Positions 29,791-39,580 are shown, counted from the first letter of the stretch. The stretch: DNA of 64,000 nt from Candidatus Haliotispira prima (GCA_029867005.1 CP123443.1:1-64000); one strand, 5' to 3'. Numbers and translations are program-made. The notes: a model not told the origin generated them from the sequence alone.

Positions 29791-31011
29791 TCAGCGGCTG
29801 CGCCGCAGGTTTTCGGGCAGGTTTGGCAGGGATTCCCGGAGTACTTTTAGGAAGACTTGGGCATCTTGGTAGTAGCCACTGGTTGTGGGCAAGTTTGGGA
29901 CTTGCTGCTGCCAGTAGGAGTTGAGTTGGCGCATCAATAACTCCCGGCGATACTTGGCCCAGATTGAAGCTATGGCGCACAGGATATTGCGCCGGTCTCC
30001 TTTGACCCGGAAGAGCAGACGAAACGGCAAGCTCTGCTTGCCGCTGAACAGGTATTCGGAGCAGTGCGGTTCTTCACGGATTTTTTTTATGTCCCAAGTT
30101 GGGGTGCCGCTCGTTTTGGCCGTACTGTCCATTTCTGCAAATAAATCATCGGTCGTTCCGGCACGGCCAAACACGGTTTGGAGCCAGGGCAGGTAGTGTT
30201 TCAAACCACCCAAGCGGTCTACCGTGCAATGGGCTTCTACGCAATGGGCCTCCACTATATCACATTCTTTCAGAGATTCTTCCGGGGAGCTTTCCGGGAA
30301 AAGTTCGGCTGTGTTCCGGTTTCCCGGCCATTCGGTGTAATTGCGCAACAGTTGGGCAATCAACTCACGTAACACAAGGCTTTTATTGTCGTACAGGGCA
30401 ATCTTGCGATTGTACTCCGGTTCGGCAATCAGCAGCCCATCTAAAGATATGTGCCAGTCTCGCAACTGTAGATTTTGGGCCAGAGTGGCCGCTGTTGCCC
30501 GGATAATGTCTGCGTCTGCGGCTGCGGGCAGCCGCTCTCCCGGGGCAAACAAACCTTGATACCAAGGGATTTTACGCAGTTCAGAGCATTCCGCTTCAGA
30601 GAAGATATCCGAGGGGTGCAGAGAGCCGGACTCCGTAGCCCCTGCGTCAAGGCCATTGTTGCTATGGACTTTGTTGATACGGGCCTTATCGGAGTCTTTG
30701 GCCATTTGGGCCGCTGGTCCTGTCCCTGTTCCTGCCGTTGAGGCAAAATAGAGGGTCAGGGCCAGTTGTTCCAAACGGGCAAAATCAGATCTGTTTCGGT
30801 AGATCACCTTGCTGTCGGCAACCGTCCGGACTCCTTGGTCCTGGGCCAAGGTCGGCTGGGTTGAGGCCCCTTTTTTGGGGCCGGGCCAGATGCTCAGCTC
30901 TTCGAGCAGGGACTGTAATAGGGTGGGGGTGACGTCACTGCGGCAAGCCGCCGCAGAAAGAGGGCCCAGTAGGGGCCCTAAACCTGCTTCGTCAATACCG
31001 CCAAATTGCAC
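29791..31011 (-). CDS. Divergent RNase HII-like protein
   Basis: 406 residues from GTG 31011, about twice the length of bacterial RNase HII. The N-terminus FGGIDEAGLGPLLGPLSAAA matches the RNase HII signature, with Asp7-Glu8 in the catalytic position. ADSKVIY (65-71) matches the DSK motif, ISLDGLLI the central Asp, and LCAIASIWAKYRRELLMRQL the ASIxAKxxRD block. Expansions include a Gly/Thr/Ala-rich segment (90-125) and a region about residues 215-300. It probably cleaves RNA in RNA-DNA hybrids, but the long insertions make substrate and activity uncertain. It is convergent with the exporter. Confidence 0.7.
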   Translation of the reverse strand: MQFGGIDEAGLGPLLGPLSAAACRSDVTPTLLQSLLEELSIWPGPKKGASTQPTLAQDQGVRTVADSKVIYRNRSDFARLEQLALTLYFASTAGTGTGPAAQMAKDSDKARINKVHSNNGLDAGATESGSLHPSDIFSEAECSELRKIPWYQGLFAPGERLPAAADADIIRATAATLAQNLQLRDWHISLDGLLIAEPEYNRKIALYDNKSLVLRELIAQLLRNYTEWPGNRNTAELFPESSPEESLKECDIVEAHCVEAHCTVDRLGGLKHYLPWLQTVFGRAGTTDDLFAEMDSTAKTSGTPTWDIKKIREEPHCSEYLFSGKQSLPFRLLFRVKGDRRNILCAIASIWAKYRRELLMRQLNSYWQQQVPNLPTTSGYYQDAQVFLKVLRESLPNLPENLRRSR

Positions 31012-31082
31012 CTGTTTCCACTTCGCTATTCGATTCTCTTTGCCGCAATCGCCAAAGAGGCACGGCCCGATATGAGGCTGAT

Positions 31083-31574
31083 TTACATGAAAAATTGATC
31101 ACAGCGGGGGTTGTTTATGTGACAAATATCCTGCTCTTCAAACCACAAGGACAACTCGCGGTTTGCCGATTCCGAGCCGTCAGAGGCATGGATGACATTG
31201 GCCAGAGTCCCGGCCGGAGCATTGTCCGAGCGAGCGTAGCTCATGTGACAGAAGTCTCCGCGGATGGTGCCGGGAGCGGCACCGGCAGGTTCTGTACTGC
31301 CGACCAGTTTGCGGATATTGCTAATGGCATTGGCCCCCTCTATGGCCAGAATGACAACCGTTTTGTTGTTCATAAATTCAATTAATGAGGGGAAAAATCC
31401 TTTCCCTTTGTGCTCAGCATAGTGCTGTTCCAAGGTTTCTTTGTCGGCAGCCAACATTTTCATGCCGACAATGCGGAGCCCGCAGCCTTCAAAGCGGCTG
31501 ATAATTTGGCCGACTAAACCGCGTTGTACGGCATCCGGCTTGAGTAATACAAAACTGGTTTCCAGAGTTGCCAT
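31083..31574 (-). CDS. ndk: Nucleoside diphosphate kinase
   Basis: 163 residues from ATG 31574 (MATLETSFVLLKPDAVQRGLVG). Signature blocks are KPDAVQRG, MKMLAADKETLEQHYAEHKGKGFFPSL, and GTIRGDF with NVIHASDG. The catalytic histidine is in NVIHASD (canonical NxxHGSD, with Gly replaced by Ala). It transfers the gamma-phosphate of ATP to NDPs through a phosphohistidine. At 163 residues it is longer than the usual 140; the extra residues are in the C-terminal tail LWFEEQDICHINNPRCDQFF. Confidence 0.95.
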   Translation of the reverse strand: MATLETSFVLLKPDAVQRGLVGQIISRFEGCGLRIVGMKMLAADKETLEQHYAEHKGKGFFPSLIEFMNNKTVVILAIEGANAISNIRKLVGSTEPAGAAPGTIRGDFCHMSYARSDNAPAGTLANVIHASDGSESANRELSLWFEEQDICHINNPRCDQFFM

Positions 31575-31668
31575 AAGTATCCATACTCCTGTTCGGGTGG
31601 TGGAAATATACTCGGACAAATAAATTTTCGCACTTCGATATTTCGGATAGACTTGTTCGGGCCTGACT

Positions 31669-31690
31669 CCGCCCCGTCAAAACGGGGCGG
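31669..31690. terminator. GC-rich hairpin between ndk and rubredoxin
   Basis: CCGCCCCGT (31669-31677) pairs with ACGGGGCGG (31682-31690). No T-run follows, so it may be a processing site or a weak terminator. Confidence 0.4.
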
Positions 31691-31761
31691 GGAAACTTCC
31701 GGGAAGGAAATCCGAGTATTATGCGAAACGAAATTTGTCAGAATTTTGTTGTAAAGAAAAA

Positions 31762-31789
31762 AAGCCAGTTTCTACAAGAGAACTGGCTT
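31762..31789 (-). terminator. Rho-independent terminator of the rubredoxin gene
   Basis: AAGCCAGTT (31762-31770) pairs with AACTGGCTT (31781-31789). On the minus strand it is followed by a T-rich run, 17 bp after the stop. Confidence 0.8.
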
Positions 31790-31806
31790 CTGTCCAAAAA
31801 TCGTGT

Positions 31807-31968
31807 TTACTCTTCTTTGACGAAATCTTCAGCGGGTGCGCCACACATTGGGCAGGCCCAATCCGTAGGCAGGTCACTAAAAGCTGTCCCGGCGGCGACA
31901 CCGTTGTCCGGATCACCTTCTGCCGGATCGTAAACATAACCACATACTTCACATACATATTTTTGCAT
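31807..31968 (-). CDS. Rubredoxin
   Basis: 53 residues from ATG 31968 ([20 protein letters not shown]), with a GGAG-type ribosome-binding site just upstream. Two Cys pairs, CEVCG and CPMCG, ligate the single iron; [20 protein letters not shown] matches typical rubredoxins. It is a small cytoplasmic electron carrier, commonly feeding superoxide reductase or rubredoxin oxidases in anaerobes, and supports an anaerobic or microaerophilic lifestyle. Confidence 0.97.
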   Translation of the reverse strand: MQKYVCEVCGYVYDPAEGDPDNGVAAGTAFSDLPTDWACPMCGAPAEDFVKEE

Positions 31969-32634
31969 TGCTGTTTCTCCTTCATGCGATACTAAGATAG
32001 ATTCTTTATATCTTAAAATATTCAAATTTGCAAGTGGAATCTTAGTTATTACTGCATACATAATATTGACAGCTACCATAATGAATTATATTATAAGAGT
32101 CATTTTTACACATACATATATATTTATAAATTTATGTAATATAAGTAGTTATATAAGATAGTAGATTTTTTAGAAAATACGAAATAAAAATTCTATAGTA
32201 TAATATACTAAATTATTTATACAATATTATAATTAAACTATTAAAATTATATTAAATATAGATAATAAAAACAGAAATAAAATATTATACTATAAACAAT
32301 TTATAAATTATTATCATATATATTATCTAATATTTTATCATTTATAGTATATACATTTTTTTAATATAATATATATTCTACTAAAACTGTAATAAATAGG
32401 TGATCTTACAAACATAGGAAATCACTCCCCCAATATTTCTGTTGTGTCGGGACTCGCTTCTGAACTCTGCCGCCGGGAACCGGAGTAAGACCCTGGCAAG
32501 ACCCTGGCAAGGCCAGAGCAAGGCCAGAGGATCATACGGGAAACCCGGAGGAGAACCCCAATAGTATACGGTGCCTTGTCCGGACTCAATATGTGTCTCA
32601 GAACAGCTGCCATTGCCGCAGGCCATACCTGCCC
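31969..32634. other. Non-coding spacer with extreme AT-rich block before array B
   Basis: About 32040-32400 is almost entirely A and T with TATA-like runs and no open frame of note. 32400-32634 returns to normal composition without a recognisable gene. No iteron, DnaA-box cluster or IS end was identified by eye. Confidence 0.6.
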
Positions 32635-32663
32635 TTGCCAAACAGCACAGAGAAAGCTACAAT
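32635..32663 (+). promoter_or_regulatory. Sigma70-like promoter of B1
   Basis: TTGCCA (32635-32640), 17-bp spacer, TACAAT (32658-32663). Confidence 0.7.
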
Positions 32664-32700
32664 CGGCACTTGGCCCAATCTAATTCCAAGGAATTTTCTG

Positions 32701-33689
32701 ATGAGAGATCTTGACAAACTTGACCGAAATACGGTACAATATCCAATATCCAATATCCAATATCCAATATCCAATTCTTTGATGAACGGAATATTCGGCA
32801 ATACTATTATCTTTTCTCCAAAAAATTATTTTCCTTATCCCTTTTCTCCTGTTCTTTTATTTCTCTGTTTCTCCTTTTATTTTTAGGGGCTTGTTCCGAC
32901 CCCCCAGGCACTGGTGACCCCGACCCCGAAGAACAAACTTTCACGCCAAGCATCTCGTGGCGGGGAATTCGTGCGGCAGAACTGCAAATCAATACGAACC
33001 AAAGTGCGGCTGTGGCCTTTATTGTGCGGGCCGCAAGCGAAGCGGCCCCAAGTTATGCGGACGTAGAAACGAATATAGCCTTGCAAAGCCGTTCGATAAC
33101 TTCAGGCATGCATTACTTTTATACCGCCATGCACCAGGGCAGCAACCAGAATCTTTCCGCCAATATCACCGCCGCCGCAGCGGGGGATTACCTCACAGCG
33201 GGCAGAGAGTACAAGGCCTACGTTTTTCGGGACAAAAATCTGGTGAACACTCTCGATTTTAGCACGTTGGCGTTGCCCGCCGCCGCTGACTGGGATGAAA
33301 CCAAGCCGTTTATTGACGGGACATTTCCCTACAGGAATGGTATCTATCAAATTGATGCCCAAGAGGGAAGTGTGCTCTTGATGTCCGTTTACTGGAAAGA
33401 ATTGATTGGTACAGGTGCAGGAATCGGTGTTAGTAGACCTGATATTATCTTCATTGCTCGCTGTCAGTCGCCCTCTGCGGGTGGTTCTTGTGTTCCCGAA
33501 TCCGGTTATGCTTTGAAGCAGGGTTTTGAACACACAACTGCTGCCGCAGATACATATGTGCGGCTCAGCTTTGGCATTCAACAGCTTGCTACTATTGATG
33601 TTATTGCTCTGGATCCTGTTCATAACGGGATATGGACATTCAGGAATGCCAACGCTAAAATCCGAGTGGTGACGGTAAATATGCATTAG
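32701..33689 (+). CDS. Phase-variable lipoprotein paralog B1, out of frame (OFF)
   Basis: ATG 32701 (AAGGAA upstream) gives MRDLDKLDRNTVQ, then five AATATCC units, and continues out of frame to TAG 32884-32886. The leader lacks the 8 bp AAAATGGT present in B2-B9, so its ON counts differ (6 or 3 units). The lipoprotein frame has signal peptide SKKLFSLSLFSCSFISLF and lipobox FLGAC (Cys 32892-32894). In the ON state it is 331 residues. The mature domain starts SDPPGTGDPDPEEQTF and carries the B core (RAASEAAPSYADVETNIAL, HYFYTAMHQGS, DETKPFIDGTFPY), a CQSPSAGGSC loop, and the ending VVTVNMH. Confidence 0.8.
32738..32772 (+). repeat. AATATCC tract of B1, 5 units
   Basis: Five perfect units. ON counts would be 6 or 3. 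Confidence 0.95.
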
Positions 33690-33697
33690 TTTGTAGG

Positions 33698-33764
33698 GCG
33701 CATTGTTATGTAGAGCATTGTTATGTAGAGGCACGTCAACACGTGTCTCTACATAACAATGCGC
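33698..33764. repeat. Hairpin palindrome after B1
   Basis: The core ACGT/ACGTGTCTCT stem is extended by GCGCATTGTTATGTAGAG and its complement. The left arm is partly duplicated (GCATTGTTATGTAGAG twice). Confidence 0.7.
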
Positions 33765-33801
33765 TGGGCTCACCTGTTTGCTCCTCCGGTCCCACCCTCC
33801 C

Positions 33802-33830
33802 TTGCCCAACAACACAGAGAAAGCTACAAT
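33802..33830 (+). promoter_or_regulatory. Sigma70-like promoter of B2
   Basis: TTGCCC (33802-33807), 17-bp spacer, TACAAT (33825-33830). Confidence 0.65.
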
Positions 33831-33867
33831 GGGCTCCTGACCCAATCTAATTCCAAGGAGTTTTCTT

Positions 33868-34882
33868 ATGAGAGATCTTGACAAACTTGACCGAAATACG
33901 ATAAAATGGTACAATATCCAATATCCAATATCCAATATCCAATATCCAATTCTTTGATGAATGGAATATTCGACAATATTATTACTTTTTATCCAAAAAA
34001 TTATTTTCCTTATCCCTTTTTTCCTGTTTTCTTCTTTCTCTTTTTCTCCTCTTATTCTTAGGAGCCTGTTCCGACCCTCCGGGCAGCAGTAATCCGGGCC
34101 CGGACACTGGTGACCCCGACCCCGAAGAACAAACTTTCACCCCAAGCATCTCATGGCGGGGAATCCGCGCTGTAGAACTGCAAATTAACACCGGTGAAAG
34201 TGCCGCTGTGGCCTTTATCGTAAGGGCCGCAAGCGAGGCGGCCCCGGCCTATGCGGATATTGAAACAAACATCGCCCTGCAAAGCCGCTCAATAACTTCA
34301 GGCACGCATTACTTTTATACCGCCATGCATCACGGCACCAACCAGACACTTTCCGCCAATATCACCGCCGCCGCCGCGGGGGACTACCTCACAGCGGACA
34401 CGGCGTACAAGGCATACGTTTTTCGGGACAAAAACCTGGTGAAGACCCTTGACTTTAGCACGTTGGCCCTGCCCGCCGCCGCCGACTGGGACGAGACCAA
34501 GCTGTTTATTGACGGGACATTTCCCTACCGGGCGGATACCTATCAGATTAATGTCCAAGAGGGAACAGTTCTGCTATTGCCCCTCTACTGGAAAGAGTTA
34601 ATTAATCAAGGAATCAATGCTATTAGACCTGACACTATCCTCATTGGTAGCTGTCAGCCGTCCTCTGCGAGTGGTTTTTGCCTCCTTAACGTTTCCGGTT
34701 ATGTTTTGGAGCAGGGTTTTGAACACACAACTGTTGCCGCAAATACATATCTGCGATTCAGCTTTGGCATTCAACAGCTTGCTACTATTGATGTTGTTGC
34801 TCCGAATCCTGTTCTGAAAGGGATATGGACATTCCGAGATGGTAACGATCAAGGCCGGTTTGTGACGTTGAATGTGCATTAG
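33868..34882 (+). CDS. Phase-variable lipoprotein paralog B2, out of frame (OFF)
   Basis: Shine-Dalgarno CAAGGAG precedes ATG 33868. The ATG frame reads MRDLDKLDRNTIKWYNIQYP, through five AATATCC units, and stops at TGA just after (..YPIL*). Four or seven units would connect to the signal peptide and lipobox LGAC (Cys about 34069), giving 335 residues. The mature N-terminus SDPPGSSNPGPDTGDPDPEE is a flexible tether. The B core follows, then a copy-specific C-terminal part (CQPSSASGFC, VLEQGFEHTTVAANTYLRF) ending VTLNVH. Its closest relative here is B8. Confidence 0.8.
33913..33947 (+). repeat. AATATCC tract of B2, 5 units
   Basis: Five perfect units. ON counts would be 4 or 7. Confidence 0.95.
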
Positions 34883-34893
34883 ATTGGCCGTTT

Positions 34894-34929
34894 TGTAGTA
34901 GAGACACGTCAACACGTGTCTCTACTACA
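34894..34929. repeat. Hairpin palindrome after B2
   Basis: TGTAGTAGAGACACGT (34894-34909) and its exact complement (34914-34929), 4-nt loop. Confidence 0.8.
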
Positions 34930-35002
34930 GGGCACCTCTCCGGCTACAGGGCCCTTCTCCGGCCATCTGTTTGCCCCCTTGGCCTTACTCTCTATTCTTC
35001 CC

Positions 35003-35031
35003 TTGCCAAGCAGCACAGAGAAAGCTACAAT
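35003..35031 (+). promoter_or_regulatory. Sigma70-like promoter of B3
   Basis: TTGCCA (35003-35008), 17-bp spacer, TACAAT (35026-35031). Confidence 0.7.
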
Positions 35032-35068
35032 GGGCACCTGACCCAATCTAATTTCAAGGAGTTTTCTC

Positions 35069-36084
35069 ATGCAAGATCTTGACAAACTTGACCGAAATAC
35101 GGTAAAATGGTACAATATCCAATATCCAATATCCAATATCCAATATCCAATATCCAATTCTTTGATGAATGGAATATTCGACAATATTATTACTTTTTAT
35201 CCAAAAAATTATTTTCCTTATCCCTTTTTTCCTGTTTTTTTATCTCTCTTTTTCTCCTCTTATTTTTAGGAGCCTGTTCCGACCCTCCGGGCAGCAGTAA
35301 TCCGGGCCCGGGCACTGGTGACCCCCACCCCGAAGAACAAACTTTCACGCCAAGCATCTCATGGCGGGGAATCCGCGCTGTAGAACTGCAAATTAACACC
35401 AAAGAAAGTGTGGCTGTGGCCTTTATTGTGCGGGCCGCAAGCGAAGCGGCCCCAAGTTATGCGGACGTAGAAACGAATATAGCCCTACAAAGCCGTTCGG
35501 TAACTTCAGGCATACATTACTTTTACACCGCCATGCACCACGGCAGCAACCAGAATCTTTCCGCCAATATCACCGCCGCCACAGCGGGGGACTACCTCAC
35601 AGCGGGGACGGCGTACAAGGCCTACGTGTTCCAAGACAAGAAGCTGGTGAACACCCTCGATTTTAGCACGTTGGCTTTGCCCGCTGCCGCTGACTGGGAC
35701 GGAATTAAGCCGTTTATTGACGGGACATTTCCCTACCGGGCGGATACCTATCAGATTGATATCCAAGAGGGAAGCGTGGTATTGATGCCCATATACATGA
35801 AAGAATTGTTTGATGTCCAGGGAATACAGGTCGTTAGACCTGACGGTGGCATCGTTGTGAACTGTCAGTTGCCCTCCGCCGGTGGTGCTTGTCTTGGTAA
35901 TGCCTCCGGCGGCTATACGATGCGGCAGAATTTTGAACATACAACTGTTGCCGCAGATACATATGCGCGGTTCGACTTCGGTATCCGGCAGCTTGCTGCT
36001 GTTGATGCTGTCAGTGACGGGTTATGGACGTTCACAGAGAGTGCAGCTGGCCGAAACCGACAGGTGACGTTGAATGTGCATTAG
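35069..36084 (+). CDS. Phase-variable lipoprotein paralog B3; leader ATG out of frame, internal ATG in frame
   Basis: Leader ATG 35069 (AAGGAG upstream) reads MQDLDKLDRNTVKW through six AATATCC units into a frame that ends at 35269. Four or seven units would be ON. With six units, an internal ATG at 35107 (GTAAAATGGTAC), without a clear Shine-Dalgarno, is in frame with the signal peptide and mature domain (325 residues, MVQYPISNIQYP onward). B3 is therefore the one array B copy that might be made at low level now. Lipobox LFLGAC (Cys about 35276). The mature part has the B core, CQLPSAGGAC, a TMRQNFEHTTVAADTYARF segment and end VTLNVH; it closely resembles B9. Confidence 0.82.
35114..35155 (+). 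repeat. AATATCC tract of B3, 6 units
   Basis: Six perfect units, the only array B tract that is not five. ON from the leader ATG at 4 or 7. Confidence 0.95.
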
Positions 36085-36095
36085 ATTTGTCGTTT

Positions 36096-36131
36096 TGTAG
36101 TAGAGACACGTTACCACGTGTCTCTACTACA
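36096..36131. repeat. Hairpin palindrome after B3
   Basis: TGTAGTAGAGACACGT (36096-36111) and its complement (36116-36131), then short direct repeats of CTCCGGCTACAGG. Confidence 0.8.
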
Positions 36132-36223
36132 GGGCACTTCTCCGGCTACAGGGCACCTCTCCGGCTACAGGAGACTTCTAATGCCATCTGTTTGCCCCCT
36201 TGGCCTTACTCTCTGTTTCTCCC

Positions 36224-36252
36224 TTGCCAAACAACACAGAGAAAGCTACAAT
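36224..36252 (+). promoter_or_regulatory. Sigma70-like promoter of B4
   Basis: TTGCCA (36224-36229), 17-bp spacer, TACAAT (36247-36252). Confidence 0.7.
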
Positions 36253-36289
36253 GGGCACTTGGCCCAATCTGATTCCAAGGAGTTTTCTC

Positions 36290-37280
36290 ATGAGAGATCT
36301 TGACAAACTTGACCAAAATACGGTAAAATGGTACAATATCCAATATCCAATATCCAATATCCAATATCCAATTCTTTGATGAACAGAATATTCGACAATA
36401 TTATTATTTTTTATCCAAAAAATTATTTTCCTTATCCCTTTTTTCCTGTTTTTTTATTGTTCTGTTTCTCCTCTTATTTTTAGGGGCCTGTTCCGACCCT
36501 CCGGGCAGTGGTGCCCCCGACCCCGAAGAAGTCACTGTCACCCCAAGCGTCTCCTGGCGGGGAATCCGTGCCGCAGAACTGCAAATCAGCACTGACGGAA
36601 GTGCTGATTTGGCCTTTATCGTGCGGGCCGCAAGCGAAGCGGCTCCGGTCTATACGGATATTGAAACAAACATTTCCCTGCAAAGCCGCTCGGTAACCTT
36701 GGGTACACATTACTTTTACACGGCCATGCACCACGGCAGCAACCAGAATATTTCCGCCAATATCACCGCCGCCACAGCGGGGGACTACCTTACAGCGGGC
36801 ACGGCGTACAAGGCCTACGTGTTCCAAAACAAGAAATTGGTGGAGACCCTCGACTTTAGTACTTTGGCCCTGCCCGCCGCTGCCGACTGGGACGAAAGCA
36901 AAGATTTTATTGACGGGACATTTCCCTACCGAGCGGATACCTATCAGATTGATGTCCAAGAGGGAAGTGTGGTACTGATGCCTGTTTACTGGAAAGAATT
37001 GATTGATCCGGGAGTTTCCGTTCTTAGACCCGATGATAATTTCATTGTTAGCTGTATGCTGCCCTCTGCGGGTGGTGCTTGTCTTCCCGATGCCGGATAT
37101 GTTGCGGGGCAGAGTTTTGAACACACAACTGTCACAGCAGATACATATCTGTGGTTCAGGTTTGGCATCCAACGGCTTGCTGCTGTTGATGTTGTTGATG
37201 ATGGGAAATGGAGATTCAGAGATGGTCTAAGATATGGTCTAACAGGTCGCTCACGGTTTGTGACGTTGAATATGCATTAG
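36290..37280 (+). CDS. Phase-variable lipoprotein paralog B4, out of frame (OFF)
   Basis: ATG 36290, leader MRDLDKLDQNTVKW, five AATATCC units, then a TGA. Four or seven units give 327 residues. Lipobox LGAC is followed by SDPPGSGAPDPEEVTVTPSV, a slightly different tether from its neighbours. The mature core shows some substitutions (EAAPVYTDIETNISLQS, DESKDFIDGTFPY). The variable part has CMLPSAGGAC, YVAGQSFEHTTVTADTYLWF and a short insertion before the ending VTLNMH. Confidence 0.8.
36335..36369 (+). repeat. AATATCC tract of B4, 5 units
   Basis: Five perfect units. ON counts would be 4 or 7. Confidence 0.95.
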
Positions 37281-37310
37281 GAGCAGGGTATTTAAGTACC
37301 GGCGCACCAC

Positions 37311-37364
37311 AGCGCATTGTTATGTAGAGGCACGTCCATACGTGTCTCTACATAACAATGCGCT
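37311..37364. repeat. Hairpin palindrome after B4
   Basis: 25-nt arms (37311-37335, 37340-37364) with one mismatch, around the shared ACGT/ACGTGTCTCT core. Confidence 0.8.
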
Positions 37365-37400
37365 GCGTTCACCTGTTTGCTCCTCCGGTCACAGCCTCTC

Positions 37401-37429
37401 TTGCCGAACAGCACAGAGAAAGCTATAAT
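37401..37429 (+). promoter_or_regulatory. Sigma70-like promoter of B5
   Basis: TTGCCG (37401-37406), 17-bp spacer, consensus TATAAT (37424-37429). Confidence 0.7.
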
Positions 37430-37466
37430 GGGCACCTGACTTAATCTAATTCCAAGGAGTTTTCTC

Positions 37467-38448
37467 ATGCAACATCTTGACAAACTTGACCGAAATACGG
37501 TAAAATGGTACAATATCCAATATCCAATATCCAATATCCAATATCCAATTCTTTGATGAACGGAATATTCGGCAATATTATTACTTTTTATCCAAAAAAT
37601 TATTTTCCTTATCCCTTTTTTCCTGCTTTTTTATCTCTCTGTTTCTCCTTTTATTTTTAGGGGCCTGTTCCGACCCTCCGGGCAGCAGTGACCCTGACCC
37701 TGAAGAACAAACTTTTACCGCAAGCATTTCGTGGCTGGGAATCCGTGCCATAGAACTGCAAGTCAGGACTAAGAAAAGTGCCGTAGCAGCCTTTATTATA
37801 CGGGCCGCAAGCGAAGCGGCCCCAAGCTATGCAGATATTGAAACAAACATTGCCCTGCAAAGCCGCTCGGTGACTTCAGGCACGCACTACTTTTACACCG
37901 CCATACACCACGGCAGCAACCAGACACTTTCCGCCAATATCACCGCAGTAGCAGCGGGGGACTACCTCACAGCGGGCACGGCGTACAAGGCCTACGTGTT
38001 CCAAGACAAGAAATTGGTGAACATCCTCGATTTTAACACTTTGGCCCTGCCCGCCGCAGCGGACTGGGACGGAATCAAGCCGTTTATTGACGGGACATTT
38101 CCCTACCGAGAAGATACCTATCAGCTTGATGTCCAAGAGGGAAGCGTGGTACTGATGCCCGTATACATAAAAGAATTGCTTGATGTCCAAGGATTGTCCG
38201 TTAGCAGACCTGACGGTGCCTTCGTTGTCAGCTGTCAGTTGCCCTCTGCGGGTGGTATTTGTGGTTCGAACCCCGGCTATACTTTGGAGCAGGGTTTTGA
38301 ATACACCATTGTCGCAGCAGATACATACCTGCGGCTCAGCTTTGGCATCCAAGAACTTGCTGCTGTTGATGCTGTCAATGAGGGGTTATGGATATTCAAA
38401 GAGGGTGCAGGTGGTCGACAACGACACGTGACGTTGAATGTGCATTAG
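37467..38448 (+). CDS. Phase-variable lipoprotein paralog B5, out of frame (OFF)
   Basis: ATG 37467, leader MQHLDKLDRNTVKW, five AATATCC units; four or seven would give 324 residues. Lipobox LGAC (Cys 37666-37668), then SDPPGSSDPDPEEQTF. Core variations are SISWLGIRAIELQVRTKKSA and VAAFIIRAASEAAPSYAD. The variable part is YIKELLDVQGLSVSRPDG, CQLPSAGGIC and LEQGFEYTIVAADTYLRL, ending VTLNVH. The first in-frame start-like codon is GTG 37870, deep inside the mature domain, so no protein with a signal peptide can be made in this state. Confidence 0.8.
37512..37546 (+). repeat. AATATCC tract of B5, 5 units
   Basis: Five perfect units. ON counts would be 4 or 7. Confidence 0.95.
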
Positions 38449-38460
38449 ATTTGTAGGAAG

Positions 38461-38510
38461 GGGCTCATGTAGTAGAGACACGTGTTAACGTGTCTCTACT
38501 ACATGAGCCC
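38461..38510. repeat. Hairpin palindrome after B5
   Basis: Perfect 23-nt arms (38461-38483 and 38488-38510), 4-nt loop. It abuts the B6 promoter at 38512. Confidence 0.85.
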
Positions 38511-38511
38511 C

Positions 38512-38540
38512 TTGCCAAACAGCACAGAGAAAGCTAGAAT
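38512..38540 (+). promoter_or_regulatory. Sigma70-like promoter of B6
   Basis: TTGCCA (38512-38517), 17-bp spacer, TAGAAT (38535-38540), a weaker -10 than its neighbours. Confidence 0.6.
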
Positions 38541-38577
38541 GGGCACCTGACCCAATCTAATTCCAAGGAGTTTTCTC

Positions 38578-39571
38578 ATGAGAGATCTTGACAAACTTGA
38601 CCAAAATACGGTAAAATGGTACAATATCCAATATCCAATATCCAATATCCAATATCCAATTCTTTGATGAACGGAATATTCGACAGTATTATTACTTTTT
38701 ATCCAAAAAATTATTTTCTCTATCCCTTTTTTCCTGTTTTTTTATCTCTCTGTTTCTCCTCTTATTTTTAGGAGCCTGTTCCGACCCCCCGGGCAGCAGT
38801 GACCCCGACCCCGAAGAACAAACTTTCACCCCAAGCATTTCATGGCAGGGAATCCGGGCTGTAGAACTGCAAATCAACACTAGCGAAAGTGCCGCAGCGG
38901 CCTTTATCGTGCGGGCCGCAAGCGAAGCGGCTCCGACTTATGCAGATATTGAAACAAACATCGCCCTGCAAAGCCGCTCGGTAATCTCGGGCATACATTA
39001 CTTTTACACCGCCATGCACCACGGCAGCAACCAGGCCCTTTCCGCCAATATCACCGCCGCTGCAGCGGGGGACTACCTCACAGCGGGCACGGCGTACAAG
39101 GCATATGTTTTCCGGGATAAGAAGCTGGTGAAGACCCTCGACTTTAGTACTTTGGCCCTGCCCGCCGCCGCCGATTGGGACGAAACCAAGCAGTTTATTG
39201 ACGGGACATTTCCCTACCAAGATGGTATCTATCAAATTGAGGTCCAAGAGGGAACGGTGGTATTGATGCCTATTTACTGGAAAGAATTGGTTGATAGACA
39301 AGGAATCAATGGAGTCAGACCTGACATTCGCCGCGTTGTTAGCTGTCAGTTGCCCTCTGCGGGTGGTTCTTGTGTTCCCGAATCCGGTTATGCTTTGAAG
39401 CAGGGTTTTGAACACACAACTGTTGCCGCAGATACATATGTGCGGCTCAGCTTTGGCATCCGGCAGCTTGCTACCATTGATATTGTTGCTACGAATCCTG
39501 TTAATAACAGGATATGGACATTTAGAGATGGTGACGATCAAGCCCGAAAGGTGACAATCAATATGCATTAG
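38578..39571 (+). CDS. Phase-variable lipoprotein paralog B6, out of frame (OFF)
   Basis: ATG 38578, leader MRDLDKLDQNTVKW, five AATATCC units; four or seven would give 328 residues. Lipobox LGAC, tether SDPPGSSDPDPEEQTF. The core follows the B pattern (RAASEAAPTYADIETN, HYFYTAMHHGSNQ, DETKQFIDGTFPY). The C-terminal part CQLPSAGGSC, VPESGYALKQGFEHTT, LATIDIVATNPVNN is nearly that of B1 although the copies are 6 kb apart, suggesting segment exchange. It ends VTINMH. Confidence 0.8.
38623..38657 (+). repeat. AATATCC tract of B6, 5 units
   Basis: Five perfect units. ON counts would be 4 or 7. Confidence 0.95.
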
Positions 39572-39580
39572 TTTGTAGGG

